Source: Sipunculus nudus (Eukaryota; Annelida; Sipuncula; Golfingiida; Sipunculidae). Taken from it: DNA of 64,000 nt. Positions 49,550-62,338 of this stretch are shown here, piece by piece (within the stretch, counting starts at the first letter, position 1; each line of letters begins with the position of its first letter). Below the pieces are notes generated by a model, which saw nothing but the letters and a program-made list of their open reading frames with translations, had not been told where the DNA came from and searched no databases. The DNA is taken from contig CM049315.1 in the NCBI GenBank assembly GCA_026874595.1, forward strand, positions 69,511,916 to 69,575,915, in the 5' to 3' direction. A program made the translations under genes and the position numbers.

Positions 49550-51730
49550 TGATTGATCATCCTGGTCACCAGACCGTGACGTGTAATCACCGGCGGGTAG
49601 CCGATTATAACATCATTCACACAAGTCGTGCATTTTATAAATTCTCCTTGTTCTTAATTAAGACCATTTCTCTTATGGGCCTTTGATAAGCGTATTAATC
49701 AGGATGTATTCATCTATTGTGAGAAGAATTTAAGAGAATTAAACCGATATTTGTATATAATTTAACTTACCAATCTATACAACTCAGTTTATGAATTCAA
49801 TGCGGGACATCACAGTGTGGTAGAAAGCGTAAAACGGCGCAATACCAGTTGAAATCAAACTCGCTGCAAGCATACAAATTTATTGCAAGATTAAATATAT
49901 AGTATGAAGTTTATACCAACGAATATCCAATGACAAGAAATCCATGAGGCCGGATAAATGAGTTTTCGACGCTTTAAAGGCGGTCTACAGTAGTCCTGTT
50001 TACTTTAATCCGGTTTTCAGGAAAACGGTTCTTAGTGCGTATAGGCAAATCCGCTTCTAGTCTGCGTGAACCGAGTTTCCCTCCCATTTGATCCAATCCT
50101 TCCTACGAAATATAACTTTTTGCAGCACAGTAAAATTAGATTATGAACTAGGTGCGGACAGCATAGACAATTTTGATTGAATAAACCGATTTAGGCTTTT
50201 GTAAAGCGACGTAGAGTGCGGACGGAAAGCGTTATATTTCAACTTGACCACGAAGATGTGGTCTCACCCACGCGTGACGTCGCGATCTAAATTTTCACGG
50301 TTATATTTCGTCTAATGTAGAGAAAAAAAGACCATATTTTATCATCAATATTTTATTTTACCTTCGTCAGGCTATAATTAAAGTATCAATTTCATTACTA
50401 AATTTAACATTTTACATGCACATAAAAGCCCTTCCAACTGTCTCTCTCTCTCTCTCGTGCTCATCATTTTGACAGATGCTGCACCTTGAGTCTTGTACTC
50501 ATAATGGATAATCTATAATTTTTTGTTTCATATACATATAAGATGATGATCTAATAATATGATAAAATATATAATATAATAATTATATAATAGTACTCAT
50601 TGATATATATTTGCTTGACTTTATCTCTAATGTGTAAGGATTTCTCTTGGTAAATATTAACCCATCAGTGAAATTAATTTATTTCAAGGATCGATTGAGG
50701 ATTAATTTTAGACTTAGTTGATATTGACCTCAATTAAAAACTTTTGACTCGATCAGAAGACAAAACTATATGGTCAACTTAAATCAGTCTATAGTAATGT
50801 GATAGATTCCTTCTTATAATCCACTTAGACTTATAATTATAATGATCTGATCATCTCATAATCTTAATCACTACTTATATACTTAAGATCTTAATTACTC
50901 TCAGATCAATCAATTGGTCGAGATCTCCCTGTTTGACTGATCAGATTAACGTTAATCATTGTCTTCGGCGTTATTACTCATGTCACGTGACCTGGTTATT
51001 GACAAAAGAACACACGGGTCACTGTCGGACAAGATGAAACATACCTATACCTAATGTAATGGCTAATCGTAAATAAAAGGTTTCTCTCTGATAGAAGACA
51101 TATCACTGGGATAGGACTGGTCATATCCAAAAATCGCACCGAAAATCTCGAAGACAGAATAGATATTTTCCTTTACTTTGACAACGCCTCAAGGCCTAAA
51201 ATATGTTGTCACTTAATAAACAAGTTCGTGTGCTATCTAGGAACACTTTCAAAGTTCTTAAAGTTCCCCCGAGGTATATCTCAGTATACTGGTTAATCTC
51301 TCCGCAAATGTGTCGAATTACATACATGTAATAACCCCGCAGGTTATGAAGGAATGACAGCCGAGTCATATGAGGCACATGAAATGACAATGGATAATCT
51401 GGAGATGGGGTTAACCCCTTGACTTTTACATTCAAATATATTCCTCTCTCGTAGCATATTCTTAAGATCGCTAGTTCTGTTCAGCAATATCGATGCAATT
51501 AGATGGATGACTGTTGCAAATGAAGTTTTTTTTTCTGTAGGACTCATGTCGTGACTCAACGTCATGAGCTATCAGTCTGATATATTATAGTGTCAAGGAT
51601 TCACGGCTAGTTTCAGCAGGCCGCACACAGAGCGGACGAGACTGAAGAGTCCGTGACAATCTTTCCCGTTTCGGCCCAGTCCTAGAGGGGTCACAGACAG
51701 AGCGGACCGGACTAGTTCCGGACTAGTTTT
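49550..51730. other. no gene seen
   Basis: AT-rich sequence with a short CT run (about 50440-50457). Near 51620-51720 are direct repeats of cacagacagagcgga/cacacagagcgga type. The stretch then leads into (CA)n at about 51736-51758 and the SINE-like element. Confidence 0.4.
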
Positions 51731-51736
51731 CCATGG

Positions 51737-51767
<31 letters not shown>

Positions 51768-51768
51768 T

Positions 51769-52110
51769 GTAACCGGGTGACATAAAAGCGGACAGAACTG
51801 TCTCGCTAGTGAAGCTTGGTTTTATTTGCTATCGAAGCGGTTGGAACGCCGGACTTTTTGCGCCACCGACATGGGTTTGAATCCGGGATCGGCTCAGTAT
51901 ATTCCCCTGAGCAAATTAATTTTTCTTCGTAACAAAATGGGGGCTCTCCCAACGTGACGGTTAACTTTGTGGCCCAGGGAATAAGCTCATTAAAGTGTGA
52001 CTCCTGGGATAATTAGTCTTGTTCTGATAGCAGAACGCTCTTAACAGGGGGTATGTTACGGGGTGACATTAAAGCGGACCGAACTGTCTCGCTAGCGAAG
52101 CTTGCTTTGC
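51769..52110 (+). mobile_element. tRNA-derived SINE-like element with repeated head
   Basis: The head gtaaccgggtgacataaaag is followed by an A-box-like tatcgaagcgg (51830-51840) and a B-box-like ggtttgaatcc (51874-51884). Spacing is as in a Leu/Ser-type tRNA head. The sequence gttacggggtgacattaaag at about 52054 starts a second partial copy. Similar units lie at 61440-61714. No cloverleaf is intact. Confidence 0.6.
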
Positions 52111-52169
52111 CAAACGGTTTTCGTGTGTATGTGTGTGTGATATCCGATGTTTCACAAAAAATTATCCCA

Positions 52170-54440
52170 GGCATTATCCATTTATTTGATAATAACGTCC
52201 GCCAGGAGGATGTGCGTTCATTCCCGTTCGAGTGTTTGTGTGTGTGTTTGTCCACAACATAACTCACGACATCCTGAACGGAATCTCATGAAACCTTCAG
52301 GGCATTTCGAAACTAGGCCAATGAAGAATAGATTGAATTTTGGTGTGGATTTGATCCGGACCCAGGAACGTCATTAAATATTATTCGCAAATGTAAAGTC
52401 ACTTATGCACGGAAAAAAAAAACTGGGACTATGTGCCGAATAAATGAATGGCGGAGGCTTGCATTCATTAGATATTAAATGCAGAATCGTAGTTTCTACT
52501 GATTTTGTCATCTATTTTGCCCACCAAAATTGTTTCACTGGGGGTTTTAAGCTTGGTAAGAAAAGAATAATGACATGCAAATATTTTGACAAACAAAAGG
52601 TAAAATCTGAAGCATTTGTGTAAGATATTTAAAACTAAATTTTTAAGATAAATTGAACCATGACGAACGGCATTCAGACACAGGGGGCAGGAAATTAACA
52701 CCCCAGAGGGTGACATGAATATTGACATAGCGATAACGAGCAGCTGTAGCACTGAAACTGACAAGGGGCGAATGGTTGATTTCAGGTGCTTTGACACACC
52801 TGTATGCACTTACAATCAAGGTCAACTCCAAAATAGTCTCGCATACATGAATGTGAAGAATTCCTTTAAATATTCAAGAATATTTATGAACAAATACACT
52901 CAAATTTTGCTTTGCATAACCAAACATTAGATCGTTTATTTAATATTTTGCAGTAAAAATTTTAATCTTAAGTTTTTGTTTAATATTGTGAGTCTCTAGA
53001 CAATTTGAAGTTGCATATAAATAATCCTAACATTTAAGTCATGATTATTTCTGTAATTTTCATATGTCTGAATAGTTACAGTACCAATCAGCGTTGAGCA
53101 TCACCCAGTTACTCTTAACGCTGTTATTATTATCCGAGAAAATAACAAATATTAGTTTGAGTTTATAGGTATATTATAAATAAATGGTCCGTATATACCA
53201 AAAAACAGCTAAAATTTTTTTATGTTCTTCCTTAATTTCCCCTCGAACAAAGATTAAAAAAATATCATCATATAAAAACAACAATTTTTACTCAGCATCT
53301 TACGGAATAATGAAAAGTACTCTTGTAAAATTTTGTGCAAAATAATTTACCGCATTATAAAACATTGTGTATATGATAAGGCCCTTGCGTCACAGCTTTA
53401 TTGTTAGAACTGGCTTTTTTTTAGCAAAAATGTAAACAAAGTATGTGTACATATGAAGATCATTTGAACATAAACCAGAAGAGTGGTCAGAGACTACATG
53501 CATACCTCCGCCAGGTTTGTGTTACAAAGGAAATATATCAATGCAAGCCCGTGGGACCGAGTGTCACAGGTCGGATAAACACACTGCCCTCACAAATATC
53601 TCATGATGGTTATTAATTATTTAAAAAACTGAAATTACTTTTTCAGTAAAGTTGCTAACCAGCCAACAAACCAAACTAAACCTACTGACGACGACCAAAA
53701 CAATATGCTTCCTGGTGGAGGTATAACTAACTTGTATGATTGCACAAAATAACCTGAAGAACAACTGAAAAATAAAAATAATCGAGGCTCTGAAAATTAC
53801 AAAAGAATGGTGTGTGAGTTTCATGTCCAATGATGTGTCTTTATGCTCTCGGAAAAAGGCCACGCTTGCAGTTTCAATATTCACTGATTTTTATATTACT
53901 AAATATTACCTTATATAAGAGGGTAACTGTTTATTATACAACAACTCATCTGGTAATTGTGACGTTACTCAATTTTTGTTCTAACAAGCGGGTACTTTTA
54001 TACCCGGTGTTTTATGGAAATGGCCCAAGTGAGGAAACAAAGCTTAGTCATTTGACTGAAATATAAATGGTTCTTTACAGAAATTCTAAGAAACCGCAAA
54101 ATAAATTAAGGTCACGAATAAGCGTTCAAAATATAATTTTTGTTGTTCTTCGTTAATTCACGACTCGGACACTAGATGTGAACATAAAGAAATTTTTCAA
54201 ATAAAAAAAAGTTTATCAAGCTTATCACCTTTTAAAGAAAGTTGTTGATAACGTTCACCAGTAAACATGTTGTTGGTTTGGACTTGACAAGGGCAAGTGT
54301 CTGTCCTTGACGGACTTTCACCATGATTAACTGATTGACATTTCCTCTAAATAAACCACGAAGTAACAATCAAAAACATATTTAACATAAAAGAAAACAT
54401 GCAGTGTATCCTTTCCATAAACTTGTATTTGTTACTAAAA
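52170..54440. repeat. copy 2 of the dispersed multi-kb repeat unit
   Basis: Collinear with 850-4610, and its end with 270-700. It starts catttatttgataataacg and continues through gaattttggtgtggat, cacagggggcaggaaattaac, tttttcagtaaagttgctaacca and gataacgttcaccagt. It lacks the extra 1 kb of copy 1 and is not followed by the 26-bp satellite. Confidence 0.6.
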
Positions 54441-54769
54441 TGTCACATGAGTAATCTTTTTCTTTCAAATATTAAGCTAGCATGGACTCGTTTTATCCGC
54501 GTATTAAACTATAGCCACATTGTAGAAAAAAATAGACAGCCACGTCAGGCATGGAATCATTACATTTTGTAGAATCACTAGTTCCTAGGTTGAGTCGCAT
54601 GCATTAGTTGCAACGATCAGTCACTATAGTTACGACCGGGGATCGTGACCAGCTAATATGGTATTGAATATTTTGGGCAATGGAAACACAGTGTTGTCTG
54701 TTTGAAAGTTTGTGTCGGACTCATAATACCAAGGTCTCGCCGAAAAGAATATTCCTGAATCTACAAGTG

Positions 54770-55145
54770 TTAGATTCCCTGGACTCGACACCCAGAAAAC
54801 AGTCCTTGGACTCGATACCAAGAAAACAATCCAAGGACTCGATACCCAGAAAACAGTCCCTGCACTCGATACCCAGAAAACAGTCCCTGCACTCGATACC
54901 TAGAAAACAGTCCCTGCACTAGATACCCAGAAAACAGTTCCTACACTCGATACCCAGAAAACAGTTCCTACACTCGATACCTAGAAAACAGTTCCTACAC
55001 TCGATACCCAGCAAACAGTTCCTACACTCGATACCCAGAAAAGTCCCTGAACTCGAAACCCAGAAAACAGTTCCTTGACTCGATACCCAGAAAACAGTCC
55101 TTAGACCCGATACCCCAAAAAAGTCCCTGAGCTCGATACCCCGCA
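54770..55145. repeat. 27-bp minisatellite
   Basis: About 13-14 copies of cactcgatacccagaaaaca-gtccctg with small variants. Because the unit is nine codons long, the plus frame repeats DSIPRKQSL and the minus strand also stays open. No flanking exon supports translation. Confidence 0.85.
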
Positions 55146-55149
55146 AGCA

Positions 55150-57040
55150 GAGATTAAGTGAAGGATTTCAAGAATAACTGGAACAACTGGTAATTAAGAT
55201 ATTGAGCAATACTGGCGGAGGTATTTGTCATGTCAGACGGTTCTAGTTTTATTTATGCTTATTTTAATTTTATAGATGGTTGTATTATATTTTAAACATC
55301 ACTGATTACACACCTATTTGACTTAATCGTTCAATGCCGGAGAAACGAAGTATCAATATCCACATCATGAGCCCAAACATGTAAAATGACCTTCGACAGT
55401 CGTACTCTCGGTATTTAATTAATTCAATAACTGAATCAGAGTTGGCAGCCATTAAGTTCAAAACGTGCTCAGATCACACCAATATCATTGACACACTTGT
55501 AAGACTCATCCCAAACGCGCAATTAGCGTGCTCTCACCGTTACTTTGGTTGTGGCGTCCATGTTACCGTCAAACACCTAATAGTACATACCCAAAGTTTA
55601 TGTTATATCAACTAATAATAATAGTTAACCTTAATTTATATATAATATATGCGGTGAACCCACTTTTGTCGGATAAAAGGCAGGCCAAGTACAGCAGCCG
55701 AATAAAGGAAATCGGTCCTTCATAAAATCATAGGTTTGACACAACCCCAGTCCCGGCCACAACCACAGCCGCGTGCAAAGAATCGTATTTTAGACAAATT
55801 GTTCAATGAAGGGGGTTTTTTACACTTTACTTGCTCATCACTGAATTCATTTCTAAATATGAGTATATTGGACAAATCAATGACTCCGGTAGAAATGTTT
55901 ATAGAACAAGCTTAAGCGAGATTATTTGTCCATAAGAGCCTTCTATGTCAATTTGATATAAAAGTTGAGTCACGATAATTTTAAGATAGATGCATGTATT
56001 TGTTGACACGTAATTAAGTAAATCAGTTAGTTTTTCTTTTTGTAATGTACTGCTGAATGGGTTGCTAATTTACTGAGTGTACATGTATGTAATCTTTAAT
56101 TCAGTCTTTGCGGAAGGAATAATCTAAACCCTGTAAATAAATGCTTTTACAATAAACAGTAATGAATAGCCATGAATTTGAACAACAGCTGTTTTTGGTA
56201 AGCAGTTTAAGACACGAGGCTAGACTTGTATGCATATATTTAATTTCTAGGCCAACGAAATAGTTATGTAATCTGCCTCTAGACTGGAGTAAATTACTAG
56301 TTTATAACACATAATAGCAAATATATCATACACAGCTGCAGGCATAAAGACTGGTAGTGTGGACAATGAGGTGGTAGTTAGCGCCACCTGTCAAGTTCAG
56401 CTGAACTGAAGGTTATCTTGATACGTCAACATTACTGGAGATTTCACTGCATATAAACAGTACTTCTTCGTTCTTGACGCAACATGTGACGTTTAAATAT
56501 GACGTTAGAAAATGCAAATAAAAGGCTTCTTCCACGGCCTTGTGACGTCATAATTTTCAAACATCCGGGATTCATCCGATTCAAGTAAAAGACTGTTAGT
56601 TATTATGTCCGTGACGTCTATTCAACTGCATTGCTTCAACGTTAACCCATGGGTATCCTTTTCTTAGAGATCGTGCGAATTGTCTGTTTTCTGGGTGATC
56701 ATCCACATTCTTTTTTTTATAATTCTGACCATCTCACTCAACACATCCTCATCTTATACATGTACACAGAAAAAAAAACGATTAGGAGTTTTGAGCACAA
56801 AAGTATAATAAATATGCATAACTGTAGCAATGTTCAACATGAGGTACATATGATACACAAAGTATAATCCACACGAATATACGAGAGATCCTGGATTATT
56901 CGCATACCTTCCTCCCGTAGAGAATTTCTGAAGTGTTTTGACGATTCTTCACGCACGTGTAATAAAATTCCAGAAACACTCATGCGCGTGTCCGCGAAGT
57001 AATTTCAACACAAGAGGTCTCGGTGCTAATCTAACGTAAA
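55150..57040. other. no gene seen
   Basis: AT-rich unique sequence with no supported exon, RNA gene or clear repeat. CpG-bearing words rise just before 57050, where the Harbinger-related block starts. Confidence 0.35.
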
Positions 57041-57049
57041 CTAGTAAAG

Positions 57050-59200
57050 TCACATTACCGGCCGAGCTCCGGCGTTTTTCTAAAATCGGCCGAGCAGCGA
57101 TTCCCAATCTTTTCCCTATTAAAAATCATCCGTCGATTTTCACAGATTGTTGTCACAAAAGTATCGAGGCTCGGCCGAGTCCAAAGAGTTTTTTTCTGCT
57201 CCTGAAATGTGAGGGGCCCGACAGAACGTCGTTGGATGCACGTCCGAGCCTCCTCCGAACATCGTTTGGAGCTCGTCCGACGCTCTTTAACTCGAACGAG
57301 GCTCCTCAGCGGTCCGCCCGACCAGTTTGGTCCTGTCAGCTTTGTCCGGGCGGAGTTCACGCTACTGAAAAATCCCGACGATCCAAAAAATCCCCCGGCG
57401 ATGCTCGCTGGAGGCCCCGGCGATCTCTCTTCTCGAGCTGCTACCGAGCAGAATTTTCGCCGAATTCCCAGCAAGTACTCGTCGCCCTTAAGCGACTCTC
57501 ATACTTTCACGACTTAAAAATCGATAGGTGCCTAGTACCGCGGAGTTCAGACTTAGTGTCACTCGGCAATTTTTTTCGTCGAGTTTTATCACTAAATTTT
57601 TGCAAAGGGTGTGTGACGATGTCATCCGTGTCACCTACGAGCGTGCGCTGAGGTGCTACAGAGTTAACACCGAGTTGTACCGAGTACTGCACGAATATTG
57701 CCGATTACCATAAGAGTTTATCCGAGCCTTGTAAGAGTTGTCTCGAGTTACAACGAGTTTCAAGGAATATCTCACGAGTTTACACGAGTGCCGTAGGGGG
57801 TTTCCTAGACTTATTCTGAGCTACCTACGAGAGCCCACGAGTACGAGTTGAGTCTGGCGTCGGTTCCGGGAATGTCTATATAAACTTGTCAGCAACATCT
57901 TTTTTATAATTTATCATCATGAACCGCACAGATGTTGCCACGCTCTACTTCCTGTTTCCTGAAGAATCCCTACTTTTAGCAGGTGGTGCATTTATCTACG
58001 TTACTTGGCGTGAAGAGAACAACAAGAAGAATCCAGTTCAAAGGCGGTTCTGGGCATGGCTTTGGCTTATTCCCAGGGCAGATTATGGCCTGTACGAGAG
58101 ATGGCCAGAGAGGATTCGCCAGGTTTCAAAACTTTCAGCGTGTGGAGCCTGACCTCTTTCAGGAGCTACTCAATCGTGTGGGCCCTCGAACCAGGATTAC
58201 GGCTTGCGCTGATATTACGTTTCCTGGCAACTGGGGATTCCTACAAGACTCTTGAATATGGATTTCGGGTGTCGAACAATGCCATTTCAATTATCGTCCC
58301 ATAAACTTGCGAAGCCATCATAGCGGAGTTGGCGGAGGAGGTTCTCCATTGAGCTACTCAATCGTGTGGGACCGAGGATGAAGAGGCAGGACACCTTCGT
58401 GCGCAAAGCCCTTGAACCAGGAATAGGCTTGCGCTAACATTACTTTACCTATCAACTGGGGATGCCTACAAGAGTCGTGAATATGGATTTCGGGTGTCGA
58501 ACAATGCTATTTCTGCTTAGTCCCTGAAACTTGCGAAGCAATCATAGTTAGCAGAGGAGGTTTTCCATTGTCCAAAGTCATCTGAAGAGTGGAGGGTGGT
58601 GAACCAGAAATTCTCCAAGCGGTAGAAGTTCCACAACACTATATGGGCCCAGGATGTAACTCAACATACACTCGGCACTACTCCTTGGGCAATCAGGAAT
58701 AAATCTTCGGAGCTCGGTTTAACTCTTGCTGAGCTCGGTTCAATAAGACGTTAACTCGCAGGAACTAGTACTCATGTCGGCTTCAATTTATACGTAACTC
58801 GGAAATATTCGCTGTGACTCGGGACCCCACGGGCGTTACTCGGCCTGAGCTCGGGATAACCAGGCTTGTTATTCTAGACCGGGAGATCACCGATCTTTGC
58901 CGAATTAATCCTGAGTAACTCTCAGCTCCACCCGAGGGCCCCACGATTCACGCCGCCTCTTAACTCGGAATGAAATTTTTGAACATGTTCAATTTTTTTT
59001 CCGAGCTTCACGAGCTCACCGGCTGACACCGACTTCTGCAGAGTTTTCCCGAGCATGAAGCCGAGTGTATCAAGATTTCTGACCGAGTATTACTCGGCTT
59101 TCAACTCGTGAAAGTGTATGAGCTGCTTTTAATTCGCGCTAAAGAGCGGCTAGCTCCCGAACGAGCTGTTAATACTGACGAGGCTCGTCTTAAAAGCGGA
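57050..59200 (+). mobile_element. PIF/Harbinger-like element with inverted CGAG(T) motif arrays
   Basis: The block is GC-richer than its surroundings and centres on a transposase remnant. On the left, mostly 57560-57870, CGAGT occurs about ten times in plus orientation. On the right, 58660-59110, the same motif occurs about eight times as ACTCG. Such opposed subterminal arrays fit transposase binding sites. Clear terminal inverted repeats and a 3-bp target duplication were not resolved. Confidence 0.5.
57919..58640 (+). pseudogene. PIF/Harbinger transposase remnant (HARBI1-like), frameshifted
   Basis: ATG 57919 opens a frame with RRFWAWLWLIPRADYGLYERW. A second frame reads FQNFQRVEPDLFQELLNRVG, and a third reads EPGLRLALILRFLATGDSYK and EYGFRVSNNAIS. 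This is the N-terminal half of a HARBI1-type DDE nuclease. About 58354-58565 repeats the last part, with the segment missing from the first copy (MKRQDTFVRKALEPG). An EEWRVV...KRWKFHNT-like stretch follows and ends before any catalytic Asp motif. The protein cannot be active. Confidence 0.7.
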
Positions 59201-60926
59201 GGTTTTTTTTTTCATTTTGGAGGCAAGGTCAGACACGGACTTGCGCTTATTTAGTACGATTTATTAGTTCCATTATTTTCTTTACATCAGTTCAGTTCCA
59301 GTACGTAAAAGTTTTATCAATTAAGCCTTACACAGAAACGAAGAAGCGGCTTCATGAAAATCCGAAGAAAAGCCAAAACTGGAACAAACAAAATTAACCA
59401 ATCGCTGTAATTCTGCATATAATAATTTTAAGTACAAAATATACATTTGTCCCTTACAAGTCAGTTCGCAGTAATAAAGAACTCTGTAAAGCATCACAAC
59501 TTATGCTATTTGTATTAACCATAAGCATATATACTGTTATACGCTAGCTACACAGAATTAAATTCTCAAATATATATTAGATATACATATATATATAATC
59601 TGTTTACCCATCATCCCCTGTTCACAACGTTCTACTTCTCCACGCATAACCATCAGTAATAGATCAAATTATTCGGAGAGGCACATAAATGTTATTCCTT
59701 AATAGTGTTAATTACTATCCTGATTTGCCCCGTCTGACTGTCTTGGTGCTAAAAATCAAGTTTTCGGCCCGTACGTCACAAGATATAGGTCACCATGACC
59801 TAATTTCAGGTTTCCAAGGTGATTTACCTATAAACTCCCAGGATATTGAGTAAAAAGATTCTAGGCCTCACATATACGATTTGTCCCCCGGATGGACGCC
59901 GGACAAAGGGTGATCGCTATAGCTCAGTTGACTAACAGTCAGCTGAACTAATAAAACTTACTGATGTACCGAAGCGAAAAGCCCCTGATTTAACTCCCTA
60001 AATACCCTTAAAAACCATATTTTCCATTGTTGGATTGACACAAATTTTACCTGTCATACTTCAGTATGCCTGATTGTCATTCATTATATGAATAAATGGA
60101 AAGTTTTATGATGCAAGGGAATTCTTGCTATGTGACACCTTCAAGGGGCCAGGATATCTATTAACCCATCCATCGAAATCTTACAGAAAACACATCAAGA
60201 TGTTTACAAACGTTGGATCGGATGCAGTTCTAAGTACATGCACAAAAACTAATCCCAACATTCTCAACGTAACACCAAACAAAAAACAGAAGAAAACCAT
60301 AACTTCCATACACAATTACTGTTATAATCAAATTAACTAAAACTTAACCTTTATTTCTTTATATATCACTCGACCTGCCACCACTCTCTTCTAGGTAATG
60401 CTATGTACCCTTTGTTCGTGCACCACGCTTAACGACCTTCACAGATCCTCCCATTTGCCGCATTTATTGGCTTTGATAGGAGAGTTTGAAATCATGTCTA
60501 GGTCGCCGATTCCGAGCGATGGGTGAGGGTCCCCACGTACTTTAGATGCTGTAATCGTTAACCAATAGAGTAAATAGATTAAATAGATTTAAATATATTT
60601 CCATATAACATCATATGACAAGTTTGGCAGTGTGTACTGTAGATTTAAAAGCTACAGATGGAAAGAATAGATTGTTATAGTATTTCCGTGGATTGAAGCT
60701 AATTTTAAATCAAGAGACAACCATACCCTTGTAGATCCAAGGAGATAATACAGCAAAGACACTTATTTTTTAACTCTATTCTTGACGTCAACAAATGCAC
60801 TACAAAGTTAATTTTACTCAGTTTAGTATCCTAGTGACATCCTTGATGGCTGAACATTTCAGTAACCTTGACTTCAAGTAACTTAACATACCATAATGCA
60901 TAATTATTACGTTTTAAGATTAAACC
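59200..60926. other. no gene seen
   Basis: AT-rich sequence. A tRNA-like A-box word (tatagctcagttgactaac, about 59920) has no B box nearby. No exon is supported. Confidence 0.35.
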
Positions 60927-61160
60927 ATGTCTCAATACATAAAGTCATACACAGCTGTCAGGCGAGGACGACAATATAAACTGCCACTCCGTTCTGATAA
61001 GTCATTCCTACCACCTGGTGGCAAGAAGCACCACCTCAGGGAGTTCATGCAAGGACGTAGACTGAGTGGCTCATTGTTTCAGCGTTACCTGCGTGCTAGT
61101 CGAGTATTGTTATGTGGCAAACCCCCTAGGGTACGACGTAACCTTCGTACGAACGTTTAG
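60927..61160 (+). CDS. small basic ORF, unrecognised
   Basis: A 77-codon frame from ATG to TAG is rich in Arg and Lys, with stretches such as AVRRGRQYKLPLRSDKS and PPRVRRNLRTN. Its base composition is more GC-rich than the flanks. I do not recognise the product. It has no signal peptide or membrane segment. It could be a short exon, a retroelement fragment or chance. Confidence 0.25.
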   Translation: MSQYIKSYTAVRRGRQYKLPLRSDKSFLPPGGKKHHLREFMQGRRLSGSLFQRYLRASRVLLCGKPPRVRRNLRTNV

Positions 61161-61439
61161 TTACGGATGACTTGAACAGAGCTCGATACTGTTTTCCCGT
61201 TTGGTATAAAGTTTGGACAGCGATATTCCGAGGAACCTCGTCTTGGACTTGAATTAAAATGTCCGCCCGACCAGATAAAGAATATTGCGGCGGGCCCTGG
61301 ATAAGCAAGGTATACGGGAACCCGTAGACTCATCATGCAATGTACAGTAAATCGTCCGGCAGTGGATTCTTGTATTAATTGTAATTCTTCCTTATTTTGT
61401 TTATAATTGTTTAATCAAACTATCTGTCTTTTTAATTGT

Positions 61440-61714
61440 GTTACGGGTTGACTTAAAAGCGGACCGAACTGCTTTGCTAGACTTGTGCGCCACCAACATG
61501 GGTTCGAATCCGGGATCAGTCCAATGTTTTCCCTGATTAAAATTGTCTTCGTAACAAAATGGGGGTTCGTCCCATTTGACCGAACTGTGACGCCAGTGAA
61601 GCCTGCTTTTCTAGCGAACCGGTTGGTACGCCGGACTCCTGTGCCACCAATATGAGTTCGAATCCGGGATCAACCCAATCTTTTCCCCTGAAAAAGTTGT
61701 CTTCGTAACAACTG
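61440..61714 (+). mobile_element. two tandem tRNA-derived SINE-like copies
   Basis: The first unit starts ttacgggttgacttaaaagc and has a B box ggttcgaatcc (61501-61511) but a truncated A box. The second has an A-box-like tagcgaaccgg (61612-61622) and B box agttcgaatcc (61655-61665). Both carry ttgtcttcgtaacaa in the tail, shared with the 51.8 kb copy. Confidence 0.65.
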
Positions 61715-62338
61715 CATGACTGACTTTATATAACAATGAACGCTGGCCAGTAAAGTTAAAACATTGGCTAGTTTATGATCAATCCCTCAATTAAGAACAT
61801 CGGGCTGTAGCGCCCAGGGATGCCCCGTCTGTTGTGTGTGTTTCAAAGGGAATAAGAGTCCATAATCGAGAATGTACACACCTGTGTCGCCTGTTTCAGT
61901 TAATACCTGAAAAATAATGGAATGTTAAAGGATTCAGAATGTTTATTTAACAAATGGTGACATTTTTTGTATTCATGAAATGCATGAAGACTGAGAAAAG
62001 GTAACGAAGACTAACTGCATATAAAATCAAATATTCTTTATCTCTTATATTTATATACAATTATTTCTTTATTTATAATATTCAAATTAATAAAATTGTT
62101 AAATCAAACATTTGGTTTTTCAAATAATAATAAAATCAAACTCTTCTGATTCAAGAAATATGGTGACATAATATTTTAATATTTGGACTAAGCAATAATA
62201 GAAAAAGGGCCCGAGTGAAACAAATATATATGTACCAACAAAATTTTTGAAATCACATTACCACTGACTACCCGATATATCCAGACCGAAAGCTTTCTCC
62301 GTTACACTGAAAAAGTGGTACCCACTCAGGACAGGTAC
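61715..62338. other. no gene seen
   Basis: AT-rich unique sequence between SINE-like and MITE-like elements. Confidence 0.35.

Noticed and set aside
49251-49550. Longer first exon for gene B starting at ATG 49550
   Set aside because: The frame is open upstream of ATG 49349, but it would place the TATA box and E-box inside the coding region. The other two copies also have only the 18-nt exon.
50930-51020. Homologue of the polo-box gene promoter (CACGTGACC)
   Set aside because: Only short motifs are shared and their order is reversed relative to 41.2 kb, so homology is not supported.
51830-51890. Functional tRNA-Leu or tRNA-Ser
   Set aside because: The A and B boxes are present, but the cloverleaf stems do not pair and the sequence continues into a repeated SINE tail.
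57209-57713. Several overlapping frames over 100 codons on both strands
   Set aside because: They lie in the GC-rich CGAG motif block of the Harbinger-like element. Multiple overlapping frames in all phases point to low stop density, not genes.
59915-59960. tRNA gene candidate (tatagctcagttgactaac)
   Set aside because: The word looks like an A box and D arm, but no B box, T arm or acceptor pairing follows.
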